From Dyadobacter sp. UC 10 (lineage in GTDB: Bacteria > Bacteroidota > Bacteroidia > Cytophagales > Spirosomataceae): a stretch of DNA of 64,000 nucleotides. Under the pieces are notes generated by a model. That model was not told the origin of the DNA. It made no database searches and saw only the letters and a list, made by a program, of their open reading frames with translations. Made by a program: the position numbers and the translations under genes. This document shows, in pieces, positions 1 to 8,122 of the stretch. The stretch is taken from NCBI RefSeq assembly GCF_008369915.1, contig NZ_VSRN01000001.1, forward strand, positions 3,034,501-3,098,500. The letters run 5' to 3'. How positions within the stretch are numbered: position 1 is the stretch's first letter; every line of letters starts with the position of its first letter.

Positions 1-1040
1 TAAAAACAGCCTCACGCGATTAGCTCCTTGTAAGTCAACCTTCCGTCTAAATTAGCCATTACCACCTCGAAACGTTGTCCATCATTAGCTTTGCGAGTGT
101 TATAGCGGAAAGCATACTCTCCTACATATTGATCTAGGTGTTTAACACTTACCCAATGGTTAATGCCGTTTACTCCACGTTTAAATAAAGACCAAAACCC
201 TTCGATAGTGTTTGTGTGCACTTCTCCGTTTACATACTGACCTTGTCCGTGACGTATGAAGGAATGCGAGAAGTGTTTGCTTAGTCCTACATACGCAGTC
301 CATTCATCAGTCATAAGTTTAGCACCAACCGCAACGTGTTCCTTTATGATTGGTTGAAGTGTCTTGGATGAAGTGTTTTTTACAGTCATTGCAACAAGTT
401 TACCACCTCTTTCTACCATTCCGAAGATAGGAGTTTTGCTTTTTGTGCACCGTCCTTGTGCTCCTTGGGTCTTTTTTGCTACATGTTTATTCTTTTCTGC
501 TCCACCAAAGTAAGTTTCATCTGTTTCAACTATACCATCAAGTGGCTTTTCAAAGGACTTAGATTTAAGAGCGAACTTCAAACGATGCAATATAAACCAT
601 GCGGTTTTTTGAGTCACATCAATATCCTTCGCAAGTTGATGTGACGAAATTCCCTTTTTGTGAGCGGTCATTACGAAAGACGCCTTAAACCATTTGATCA
701 GCAATATTTTACTATCTTCGAAAATAGTACCTGTTCTCACGGTATATTTTTTCCGACATTTTGCACATTTGAAGTCACCATTAGAGAATTGGTACGATTT
801 CTTATGTCCGCAATGTTGACAAACAGGTTCACCATTCCAGCGAAGACCGGCCAAATACTTTTTGCAAGCCAATTCATTTGGGAATTTAGCGTCGAGCGAA
901 GTAAATGTTAATTTCGGCGTCTTAGATTTAGCTGGCATGTTTTTATCTGATTGTTGAGTAAATATACAATATAATAATCTGACTACCAAATATTTAACAC
1001 GATATTTTTCAATTATTTTGGGTCAGTTAAGTATATCATT
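1..1040 (-). mobile_element. IS1595-family insertion sequence, left end outside window
   Basis: The element consists of one ISXO2-type transposase gene and its flank. The transposase stop codon lies only 12 bases from the window start, so the left terminus is probably just outside. On the right, the AT-rich stretch after the gene leads to a GGGTCAGTTAAGTATATC-like segment at 1020-1037, which I take as a candidate right inverted repeat. The matching left repeat and the target duplication cannot be seen, so the boundary is an inference. Confidence 0.5.
12..938 (-). CDS. IS1595-family (ISXO2-like) transposase
   Basis: This is a DDE-type transposase of 308 residues, close to the usual length of the family. 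An N-terminal zinc ribbon is visible (Cys40, Cys43, Cys58, Cys61), followed by a helix-turn-helix-like region. The ISXO2 catalytic core has an acidic residue in TDETYFGG (Asp140), a second in MTDEW (Asp211), and the characteristic HTNTIEGFWS block (Glu246). The frame extends upstream to a TTG at 989, but the ATG at 938, followed by a basic N-terminus, is the more likely start. The gene looks intact, so the element may still be active. Confidence 0.9.
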   Translation of the reverse strand: MPAKSKTPKLTFTSLDAKFPNELACKKYLAGLRWNGEPVCQHCGHKKSYQFSNGDFKCAKCRKKYTVRTGTIFEDSKILLIKWFKASFVMTAHKKGISSHQLAKDIDVTQKTAWFILHRLKFALKSKSFEKPLDGIVETDETYFGGAEKNKHVAKKTQGAQGRCTKSKTPIFGMVERGGKLVAMTVKNTSSKTLQPIIKEHVAVGAKLMTDEWTAYVGLSKHFSHSFIRHGQGQYVNGEVHTNTIEGFWSLFKRGVNGINHWVSVKHLDQYVGEYAFRYNTRKANDGQRFEVVMANLDGRLTYKELIA

Positions 1041-1398
1041 ACCTAAATTTTATCCGATTTTCGTCCAGTACTTCATATTTGTAAATATCTGTTTCACCGG
1101 AGTCTTCATGAAATTCATAAAATTTGCCATTTTTTACCCACCAGTTTCCCGTCTCAGTATGTTCATCAGATTCGCCTTTGGTAATAATTTTAAAATTAAG
1201 TAAGAAGGTACCATCATTGTTCCTTGTCATCTCCCACATTTTTTGAGCGCCTTCTATTTGCTGATCTTGCTCCGATCCTGTCCAGACTCCTACCAGTCTG
1301 TTATCTATTTTCTTTCCGGAAGGAATTTTCGTCAAACCATTTGAGCAAGAAGCTAATACAAACAATAGTAAAGTAAATTTTATGTAATTTGTTTTCAT
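1039..1398 (-). CDS. Small lipoprotein, possibly cut short by the IS element
   Basis: This 119-residue protein starts with a lipoprotein signal: a basic start, a Leu-rich core and the lipobox LASC with Cys18 as the lipidated residue. The rest is rich in Trp, Gly and charged residues (GVWTGSEQDQ, TGNWWVKNGKFYEF), which resembles small lipocalin-like lipoproteins of Bacteroidota. I do not recognise a specific family. The stop codon sits immediately next to the presumed right end of the IS element, so a longer original C-terminus may have been lost. Confidence 0.6.
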   Translation of the reverse strand: MKTNYIKFTLLLFVLASCSNGLTKIPSGKKIDNRLVGVWTGSEQDQQIEGAQKMWEMTRNNDGTFLLNFKIITKGESDEHTETGNWWVKNGKFYEFHEDSGETDIYKYEVLDENRIKFR

Positions 1399-1478
1399 TT
1401 ATATTTTATGAATTGTACTGATTTGAATCTACGCCTTCAAGTAGGTAATTTGTTGAAAATTCGATTAATACACTAAAT

Positions 1479-2516
1479 CTACCCGTAGAATTTGCAAACT
1501 TTTTCCACATATTTATTGATATTCAATTCCATACTTTCGGTACTGTCTGAAAATGTATGAGTTTCAACAAAAGGTTTCTCTTTGCTTTTTCTCCAAGTCC
1601 CGACAATCTCATTTTGCGATAAAATTATTGGTTTGAAAATACCATTACCAATTTTTGAGTTATCAAAATCCGACGGTAAAGCTATATCTCTTCCTTCTGA
1701 ATAACCTACTGTGTATTCGTCATAGCACGGTAATAAAGCAAAGGTAGTTTTTTGGGGAATGCTATCTTTCATTTCAAAATGATAATATTCCAAATTACTC
1801 AATTTAAAATGGATAAGTTGTTTGCCTAATTCAGCAATACCAAATTTCGAATCAGTCATACTCAAACCGCTCCACCAGGCAAAATCTTTTAGAGTCGCAG
1901 GTCCCCGTGATTTAAAATATAACTGCGCAAGTTTGGTTATTGCCTCAGATCTTGAAATCTGGCCAGTTCGGGGTACCCTTTTCTCAAACAGCGCATACGT
2001 TCCTTTTTTCGCCCCGTTACATAAAAGCATTTCCAATTCGGCCCTGATAATAATTTGTGCTGCCAGCAGGTTACCAACCGTGGTATTTCCCTGCGCCAGG
2101 CAAATCATGATATCCTCTTTGGTGAGATCGTCGACCTCTCCAAATTTCCGCTCAATTAGCTTCCATGCTTTTAAGAACAGTTCATCTGTCAACCCCTCTT
2201 TCTTATCAACATACTGCGTTGCTCTTTTCACGTGGGGTGCCGAAAGTTCGAGCATCCACCGGATATCTTTTTGATGTACCAGATGCCAGGTAGGTCGCAA
2301 AACATGGGTTCGGATAATTTCGCCGGAATTGATCAGATTTTCAATAGCACTTCGCCCTGGATTTATTATGCGTAAACCCAAAGCCCAAAGTGCCATTGAA
2401 AAATCTTGTGCCTGTACCGCTCCAAAATGAGCTACAACTTCATCCGGATTTTCAAAACGATTAGCTGACAAACCTTGATTAAACAAGCGTTGCTGTATGA
2501 TTTCTCTTCTATTCAT
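1479..2516 (-). CDS. Winged helix DNA-binding domain protein (HTH_42 family)
   Basis: The 345-residue protein matches the HTH_42 family related to E. coli YcaQ. Visible hallmarks are the N-terminal LFNQGLSANRF segment, GAVQAQDFSMALWALGLR, then THVLRPTWHLVH and ARDLKDFAWWSGL-like blocks. Members bind DNA through winged helices; some relatives act on damaged or crosslinked DNA, but nothing here assigns that activity. Its ATG overlaps the stop of the upstream epoxide hydrolase gene by four bases (ATGA), which indicates translational coupling and a shared transcript. Confidence 0.8.
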   Translation of the reverse strand: MNRREIIQQRLFNQGLSANRFENPDEVVAHFGAVQAQDFSMALWALGLRIINPGRSAIENLINSGEIIRTHVLRPTWHLVHQKDIRWMLELSAPHVKRATQYVDKKEGLTDELFLKAWKLIERKFGEVDDLTKEDIMICLAQGNTTVGNLLAAQIIIRAELEMLLCNGAKKGTYALFEKRVPRTGQISRSEAITKLAQLYFKSRGPATLKDFAWWSGLSMTDSKFGIAELGKQLIHFKLSNLEYYHFEMKDSIPQKTTFALLPCYDEYTVGYSEGRDIALPSDFDNSKIGNGIFKPIILSQNEIVGTWRKSKEKPFVETHTFSDSTESMELNINKYVEKVCKFYG

Positions 2517-3691
2517 TTATTTATGAGGCCTGAAAAAAAGTCTCTGATATCGTTCACCAGCAAGCCAGGTACTTCCATGGCCGGGAAATGGCAGCCTTTG
2601 TCATAAAAAGTCCATCTATCCGGTTCGCCCATGAATGAAGCTAGTTTCTTCAATAAAGATTCATCTTCTTTTCTCCCAAAACAAGCCATCGCCGATCGGA
2701 CTTTTGGCGGGTTCCATTGATTGGCTTCCTGCGAATTATCACTGCCCCAATCGAAAGCCATAGTCATATTTTCCGCAAGGATCTCCGCACTGGACGCGCC
2801 TAATTGGTTGAACCAGTATAGCGAAACATTCGTTAAAATCTGATCAATCTCAATAGCATCTTCTGGTAGGATTTTGTCTTCATCTGACCATTCTTTATAC
2901 TTTTCAAGTATCCAGGCCAATTGCCCGATTGGACTATCCGACAATGCAAAGCCGATGGTATTTGGTCTTGTCGACTGGATTTCTAAATATGCTGTTCCAT
3001 CTTTCTTATATTGTTTCATTCGTTCCAAACTTACGTTTTCCTCATTTGTAAAAAATGAATGATCGGAAGGAAACATGCCAAGCCCGGCAACAGCAAAAAA
3101 ATCTGAATTGATATGGGTACCAATCAAACTATATGCCGCAATGCCCGACATGATACCAACAATGCCAGCACCCATATCGCCACCATGAACGGCAAATTTT
3201 TCATAACCCAGTTCCTTCATCAATGTTGTGAATGCATTTGCTATTCTAATCATATTCCAACCTTTATCTTTTACCGGCGTTGAAAAACCAAAACCCGGGA
3301 TAGAAGGAATAATCAAATCAAAAGCAATCTGCTCCTCAGCTTGCGGATTGGTAAGCGGCTCGATAACCTTGATAAAATCTGCAAACGAACCCGGCCAGCC
3401 ATGAACAAGCATCAGCGGCATGGCGTTTGACTTAGGAGATTTAATATGCAAATAATGGATATTTTGACCATCAATTTCCGAGATAAACTGCGGAAACTGA
3501 TTAAGGATTGCCTCCTGTTTTTTCCAGTCAAATTTGTTTTGCCAATAGTCTGCTATTTTCTTTAAATACGTCAACGGAACGCCCTTTTCCCAGCTATTAT
3601 CGAGCATTGAACTAGGCCAACGGGTATTTGCAAGTCTTTGAGTGAGGTAGTTAATATCGCTGTCAGAAATTTGAATTTTGAAGTTTTGCAT
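2513..3691 (-). CDS. Epoxide hydrolase-like alpha/beta hydrolase
   Basis: The 392-residue protein has the N-terminal EHN domain typical of microsomal-type epoxide hydrolases and juvenile hormone hydrolases, then an alpha/beta hydrolase fold. The oxyanion-hole motif HGWPGS is at about 97-102, the nucleophile Asp172 lies in HGGDMG, and a C-terminal GCHFP block supplies the catalytic His. The usual reaction is hydrolysis of an epoxide to a diol through an ester intermediate. The frame opens at a TTG at 3730, but the ATG at 3691 begins the conserved EHN sequence and is preferred. It is coupled to the winged-helix gene downstream. Confidence 0.85.
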   Translation of the reverse strand: MQNFKIQISDSDINYLTQRLANTRWPSSMLDNSWEKGVPLTYLKKIADYWQNKFDWKKQEAILNQFPQFISEIDGQNIHYLHIKSPKSNAMPLMLVHGWPGSFADFIKVIEPLTNPQAEEQIAFDLIIPSIPGFGFSTPVKDKGWNMIRIANAFTTLMKELGYEKFAVHGGDMGAGIVGIMSGIAAYSLIGTHINSDFFAVAGLGMFPSDHSFFTNEENVSLERMKQYKKDGTAYLEIQSTRPNTIGFALSDSPIGQLAWILEKYKEWSDEDKILPEDAIEIDQILTNVSLYWFNQLGASSAEILAENMTMAFDWGSDNSQEANQWNPPKVRSAMACFGRKEDESLLKKLASFMGEPDRWTFYDKGCHFPAMEVPGLLVNDIRDFFSGLINK

Positions 3692-3777
3692 GGTCTGAGA
3701 ATTTTGTTGTTTTAAATTATTGTTGAACAAAATTCGTCACCACCCATTTTTGAGACGATAACAATTGTTAATAAATA

Positions 3778-4320
3778 CTATCGCCGGTTTCTGATCCTGC
3801 TCAAAGAGACAGGCGTTATGCCGAGAAAGGAAGCGATGTAATGTTGGGGCACTCTTTGAAGGATTTGAGGATATTGCTCCAATAATTCCTGATATCGCTC
3901 TTCAGGACTGTTTTTTATTCTTGAAAGAAATAGTTTTTCAATGTATAGAAGTCGTTGAATAAGCTGTTCTTCTATGTTTTGCTTGATTAATAATGAGTTT
4001 TCAATGATCTTAAAATAATCTGTTTTGGTGAGGGTGTGTACAATGGATGGTTCCAGGCTTTCGATCGAATAGAGGCTTGGTTGATCGTACCGGAAACTCT
4101 CAGCAGACGAAATACCTTCATTCTCAAAGAAAAATTGAAAAGTAATATCCTTACCATCATTATTGAAAGAAAGCCGAAAGCAACCTTTTTCTATGAAATA
4201 AATTTTCCTGGCTACGTCTCCTTCTTTGAGCAAAACCGTCCTTGCCGGAACCTCTTCCCGTGTGAACAAATGGCTGAATTTTTGCCATTCCAGCTGTATA
4301 CTCGTCATTTGGCTACTCAT
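3778..4320 (-). CDS. Crp/Fnr-family transcriptional regulator
   Basis: The 180-residue protein has an N-terminal cyclic-nucleotide-binding-like beta roll (KEGDVARKIYFIEKGCFRLSF) and a C-terminal recognition region, HYIASFLGITPVSLSRIR, typical of Bacteroidota Crp/Fnr proteins. No Cys cluster for an iron-sulfur centre is visible, so it is not FNR-like. It sits 87 bp upstream of the epoxide hydrolase in the same orientation and may control that gene and the winged-helix gene. Confidence 0.85.
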   Translation of the reverse strand: MSSQMTSIQLEWQKFSHLFTREEVPARTVLLKEGDVARKIYFIEKGCFRLSFNNDGKDITFQFFFENEGISSAESFRYDQPSLYSIESLEPSIVHTLTKTDYFKIIENSLLIKQNIEEQLIQRLLYIEKLFLSRIKNSPEERYQELLEQYPQILQRVPQHYIASFLGITPVSLSRIRNRR

Positions 4321-4339
4321 TGATTTATTCCCGTATTGG

Positions 4340-4771
4340 TTAAGTGGAAGTTTTCGGTGAAACCCGTTTTAGCCCGCTTTCAAGCCTCATTTTTACCATT
4401 TTGCCGTACCCGTCATCTTTGAGATAATCACTAAATGTTAAGCCTTGTTGATAGTGTTCAGTGGCAGCTTCGAAGTTAGACAAGTCTTCATGGCATTTAC
4501 CAAGATTCAAATACAAAGAAGGATATGCGGCCTTAAGATATTCTTTATCCACGCTCAATGCTTCCGTCAAAGCGATTTGATCCCACTTTAGCTTTTCCAA
4601 AGCGCTGGGCTGTATCCGGGCAACGTAGTGAGCGGCGATGAATCGTTCTTCATTATTGGTTGCCGCTTCCCACGCCATTAGATAATATAAACCAGCCTTT
4701 TCAGGCTCACCTTCAAATGTTATTCCCTCCGCGCATAGCTTTACAACATGGTTTTCCGGATCAAAGAACAT
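4340..4771 (-). CDS. TPR-like hypothetical protein
   Basis: This 143-residue protein appears to be all-helical, with tetratricopeptide-like signatures (AGLYYLMAWEAA, SLYLNLGKCHEDLSNFEAATEHYQQGLTF). No signal peptide is seen, so it is probably cytoplasmic. TPR proteins mediate protein contacts, but the partner is unknown. It starts at an ATG and ends 19 bp before the Crp/Fnr start, suggesting it is the first gene of that transcript. Confidence 0.65.
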   Translation of the reverse strand: MFFDPENHVVKLCAEGITFEGEPEKAGLYYLMAWEAATNNEERFIAAHYVARIQPSALEKLKWDQIALTEALSVDKEYLKAAYPSLYLNLGKCHEDLSNFEAATEHYQQGLTFSDYLKDDGYGKMVKMRLESGLKRVSPKTST

Positions 4772-4936
4772 AAAGAATGCGAATAAATGGTTTTGGACAA
4801 ACAGTTATTTGAAGCAGGGCAGTGATCTAAGGTAGAAAATTTTGATGAGGGAGCCCAGGCGACATTTTGACGGATATCCAGCATGATTTAGTTCATCCAT
4901 AATATATTAGCACCTAAAAATATATCAAGACGTCAG

Positions 4937-5518
4937 ATGGACAAATCAAACGGATACGAGGATAACTTGGCGACATTCATTCGCTGTCGGTCGAAGGGCG
5001 TCGACGGCGTCGGCGCGGCATCAGTCCGCTACTGGGCAAGGTCGCTGCCTCCGGATGCGACGGTGCTGGATATAGGTTGTGGCATCGGCGACCCGATTTC
5101 GAAGGTATTGGTGGATGAAGGTTTGACCGTTTATGGGATGGATGCGTCGCCTTCGATGGTTCAAATCTTCAGGCAAAATTTTCCAAATAGTCCAGTCGCC
5201 TGTGAGGCAGCAGAAGATTCTTTGTTTTTCAACCGGCAGTTCGATGCCATCATTGCCTGGGGACTAATGTTCCTGCTGCCGGTAGAAACACAGGAAATTG
5301 TGATTCAAAAAATGGCAAATGCGCTGTCCACCGGCGGGAGACTTTTATTTACCGCTCCTTCCCGAAGCATGAAATGGGACGATGCCATTACTGAAATAGA
5401 ATCGGTATCGCTTGGGGCGGACAACTACAAAAAGTTACTGGCTGCGTCGGGGCTTTTGGTTATTGAAGAGTTTGAAGATGAGGGGGAGAACCATTACTAT
5501 CATGCAGAGAAGCTTTAA
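4937..5518 (+). CDS. Class I SAM-dependent methyltransferase
   Basis: The 193-residue protein has the Rossmann methyltransferase motif I, VLDIGCGIGDP (residues 43-53), the acidic post-strand-2 residue in YGMDAS (Asp69), and a motif III-like block around AIIAWGLMFLLP. The substrate cannot be read from the sequence. It is a short, single-domain enzyme transcribed opposite to its left neighbours. The first ~180 bp are visibly richer in G and C than the flanking genes, which might reflect transfer from a higher-GC relative. Confidence 0.85.
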   Translation: MDKSNGYEDNLATFIRCRSKGVDGVGAASVRYWARSLPPDATVLDIGCGIGDPISKVLVDEGLTVYGMDASPSMVQIFRQNFPNSPVACEAAEDSLFFNRQFDAIIAWGLMFLLPVETQEIVIQKMANALSTGGRLLFTAPSRSMKWDDAITEIESVSLGADNYKKLLAASGLLVIEEFEDEGENHYYHAEKL

Positions 5519-5535
5519 GCTCTGGCTCTAAAACT

Positions 5536-7173
5536 TTACCGCGCCAGCTGCAAATCGGCAATACTCTTTATCCTATTCCGCTCCAGAAACGCATCAATCG
5601 TCTCGAAATGCTCAATCACACGTTTATCCTTAAACTCAAACACCTTCTGTGACAACCCTTGTAAAAAATCACGGTCGTGAGAGACTAGTACCAATGTACC
5701 ATCAAAGTTTCTGAGTGCTTCTTTTAAAACATCCTTCGACTTCAAATCGAGGTGGTTTGTAGGCTCATCGAGAATCAACAGGTTTACAGGTTCCAGGAGG
5801 AGCTTCACCATCGCAAGCCGCGTTTTTTCTCCGCCGGATAATACACTTACTTTCTTATCAATATCCTCGCCCTGAAACATGAAGGCGCCCAGAATATTCT
5901 TGATCTGGGTCCTTACATCGCCTTCTGCGACCTCGTCCACTGTCTGGAAAATGGTCCGGTTAGGGTCTAATAAGGACGCCTGGTTTTGGGCAAAATAGCC
6001 GACTTTTACATTGTGCCCCAGCTGGCAGGTCCCTTCGACATCGATCTGTCCCATGATCGCCTTGATCATTGTCGATTTACCCTCACCGTTCCGACCCACA
6101 AAGGAAACCTTTTCGCCCCTCGAAATGGTCATGCTCGCATTTTTGAACACAACCTGGTCCCCGTAGGATTTTGAAACATCTTTCACAGTAACCGGATAGT
6201 CGCCTGACCGTGGCGAAGGTGGAAAGCGTAGTTTCAGGGCTGAATTATCGATTTCGTCAATTTCAATGATTTCGAGTTTTTCCAGCATGCGTTCGCGGGA
6301 GGAAACCTGGTTGGTTTTGGAATATGTGCCGCGGAAGCGTTCGATGAATTGCATGTTATCAGCAATCATTTTCTGTTGTTCCTGGTAGGCTTTGAGCTGA
6401 TGTGACCTGCGCTCTTCTCGCAGCACCAGGTAATGTGAATAATTGGCTTTATAGTCAAAAATCCGCCCCATAGTAACTTCAATGGTGCGGTTGGTAATGT
6501 TATCAATGAAGGCGCGGTCGTGGGAAATGACCATTACGGCATTGGATTTATTGACCAAAAAATCTTCCAGCCAAATCACCGATTCAATGTCAATGTGATT
6601 GGTAGGCTCATCCAGCAAAATGAGGTCCGGCTTTTGCAATAGTATTTTGGCAAGCTCAATGCGCATGCGCCATCCTCCGCTGAATTCCTTGGTTTGCCGC
6701 TGAAAATCTTCCGGTCTAAAACCCAACCCTTTCAAGGCTTTTTCCACCTCCGCGTCATAATTGACATCTTCCAGCTGGTAATATTTTTCACCTATTTCGG
6801 TCACCTGCTCGATGATCGCCATATATTCATCGCTCTCATAATCCGTGCGGGTTTCGAGCGCGAGATTCAGCTTTTCCATTTCGGCGCGCATTTCAAAAAA
6901 CTGTTTGAATGCTTTGGCTGCTTCTTCAAAAACGGTGCAATTATCTTCTGTGAGTAAATGTTGGGGCAAATAGGCGATCACAGCGTCTTTGGGCGCGCGA
7001 ACATGGCCACGATTGGCTTTTTGTTCACCCGCAATAATTTTCATCATGGTGGATTTCCCCGCTCCATTCTTACCCATCAGGGCAATTTTATCGGTAGGAT
7101 TAATAACGAAGGAAACATCGCTAAAAAGGACAGATCCGCTAAATTCAACGGCCAAATTCTCAACTGTAATCAT
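5536..7173 (-). CDS. ABC-F family ATPase (translation factor type)
   Basis: The 545-residue protein carries two ABC cassettes and no membrane segments. Walker A motifs are GKNGAGKS (34-41) and GRNGEGKS (~355). Each half has a signature (FSGGWRMR; LSGGEKTR) and a Walker B with LLDEPTNHID or LILDEPTNHLD. A charged inter-domain linker rich in Arg, Glu and Gln lies between them. ABC-F proteins bind the ribosomal E site and act on stalled or slow translation; the linker is not obviously of the antibiotic-resistance type, so a general translation role is inferred. Confidence 0.93.
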   Translation of the reverse strand: MITVENLAVEFSGSVLFSDVSFVINPTDKIALMGKNGAGKSTMMKIIAGEQKANRGHVRAPKDAVIAYLPQHLLTEDNCTVFEEAAKAFKQFFEMRAEMEKLNLALETRTDYESDEYMAIIEQVTEIGEKYYQLEDVNYDAEVEKALKGLGFRPEDFQRQTKEFSGGWRMRIELAKILLQKPDLILLDEPTNHIDIESVIWLEDFLVNKSNAVMVISHDRAFIDNITNRTIEVTMGRIFDYKANYSHYLVLREERRSHQLKAYQEQQKMIADNMQFIERFRGTYSKTNQVSSRERMLEKLEIIEIDEIDNSALKLRFPPSPRSGDYPVTVKDVSKSYGDQVVFKNASMTISRGEKVSFVGRNGEGKSTMIKAIMGQIDVEGTCQLGHNVKVGYFAQNQASLLDPNRTIFQTVDEVAEGDVRTQIKNILGAFMFQGEDIDKKVSVLSGGEKTRLAMVKLLLEPVNLLILDEPTNHLDLKSKDVLKEALRNFDGTLVLVSHDRDFLQGLSQKVFEFKDKRVIEHFETIDAFLERNRIKSIADLQLAR

Positions 7174-7317
7174 CTTCTCATTTTTTGAAGCCGCAAAGGT
7201 ACGATGATACGATTATTGACCAACAGCATTGAATTAATTGTTAGGTGAGGGTGTTTTTTTAATGAGAACCTGATGTTCCTTTTAAACGATTTTCAGATAA
7301 ATAACCAACTAAAATAC

Positions 7318-7566
7318 ATGGACTTACGCACGACATTATCAGTAAATGAGAGCTTTATCGAAATGCTGACAGATATTAAAAACCGTGGAGCAAAAGCGGA
7401 AATGATCCTGGACATCAATGGATTGGAACGGGCTGAGGGAATTATCAGGGAAATTCACGTAAACGATCCGAATCCTTACATTGAACTGCAAGACGGCAGA
7501 AAGATTGAAGAAAAAACAATTGCCGCACTGAATGGGCTTTTCCGGCCGGAGTATGCCGGTTGTTAA
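7318..7566 (+). CDS. Small conserved-looking hypothetical protein
   Basis: This 82-residue acidic protein has no signal peptide or membrane segment. It has a compact alpha/beta pattern (ESFIEMLTDIKNRGAKAEMIL; NPYIELQDGRKI) reminiscent of small RNA-binding-like or single-strand beta domains, but I do not recognise the family. The frame extends to an ATG at 7273; the ATG at 7318, which follows an A-rich stretch and begins a more hydrophilic sequence, is chosen. It stands alone, divergent from the ABC-F gene. Confidence 0.6.
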   Translation: MDLRTTLSVNESFIEMLTDIKNRGAKAEMILDINGLERAEGIIREIHVNDPNPYIELQDGRKIEEKTIAALNGLFRPEYAGC

Positions 7567-7710
7567 GAGCTGTAACTGATCATGATCGGGTATAGTCTGG
7601 TCAATACACCAAATTTGTAATCAGGGCAAGCTTGTATCCCGGGCTTGCTTTATATTTCTGCAATGCCTATTCACGTTATATGCATCAATATCTAATTTTC
7701 CCGATATCGT

Positions 7711-8121
7711 ATGAAAAATGTGGCGTTGTATTACCTTTTTGCGTTGACTTTATGGTTAACCGGATCAGCGGGTTCGGTAAGTGCCCAAAGTGCCGGAAGG
7801 AGAGATGGTTTTGATACAGAGGAACCAGCTGCAAATCCAAAACTGAATAACCGGCGGCTTGAAAAGAATTTGGACCGTTTTGCAACAGAACTGAACCTCA
7901 GCAAGCGGCAGGAAAAGCAACTCAGGAAAATCGATCGCAGGTATGCGCGGTTTGAGAGAAAGCTTGCCCGAAAGGATGGGGCGAAGCGGCGTGACCGTAA
8001 AATGCTTGCCGACGAAAAGCGCAATGAGATCATCGAAGTACTCACGCCCGAACAGCAGCAGCAACTGGTAGCCTTATCAAAAAAAGGCAGATTCAGTCTC
8101 GATCAGCTGTTTCGGAAGTAA
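7711..8121 (+). CDS. Secreted basic protein, Spy/CpxP-like
   Basis: The 136-residue protein has a cleavable signal peptide ending near VSAQS. The mature part is very rich in Arg and Lys and is predicted helical (RFATELNLSKRQEKQLRKI). It contains an LTPEQQQQL segment, which matches the LTxxQ motif of the Spy/CpxP periplasmic chaperone and sensor family. It resembles small periplasmic Spy-like proteins common in Bacteroidota. Its stop is one base from the convergent nuoM stop. Confidence 0.65.
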   Translation: MKNVALYYLFALTLWLTGSAGSVSAQSAGRRDGFDTEEPAANPKLNNRRLEKNLDRFATELNLSKRQEKQLRKIDRRYARFERKLARKDGAKRRDRKMLADEKRNEIIEVLTPEQQQQLVALSKKGRFSLDQLFRK

Positions 8122-8122
8122 T

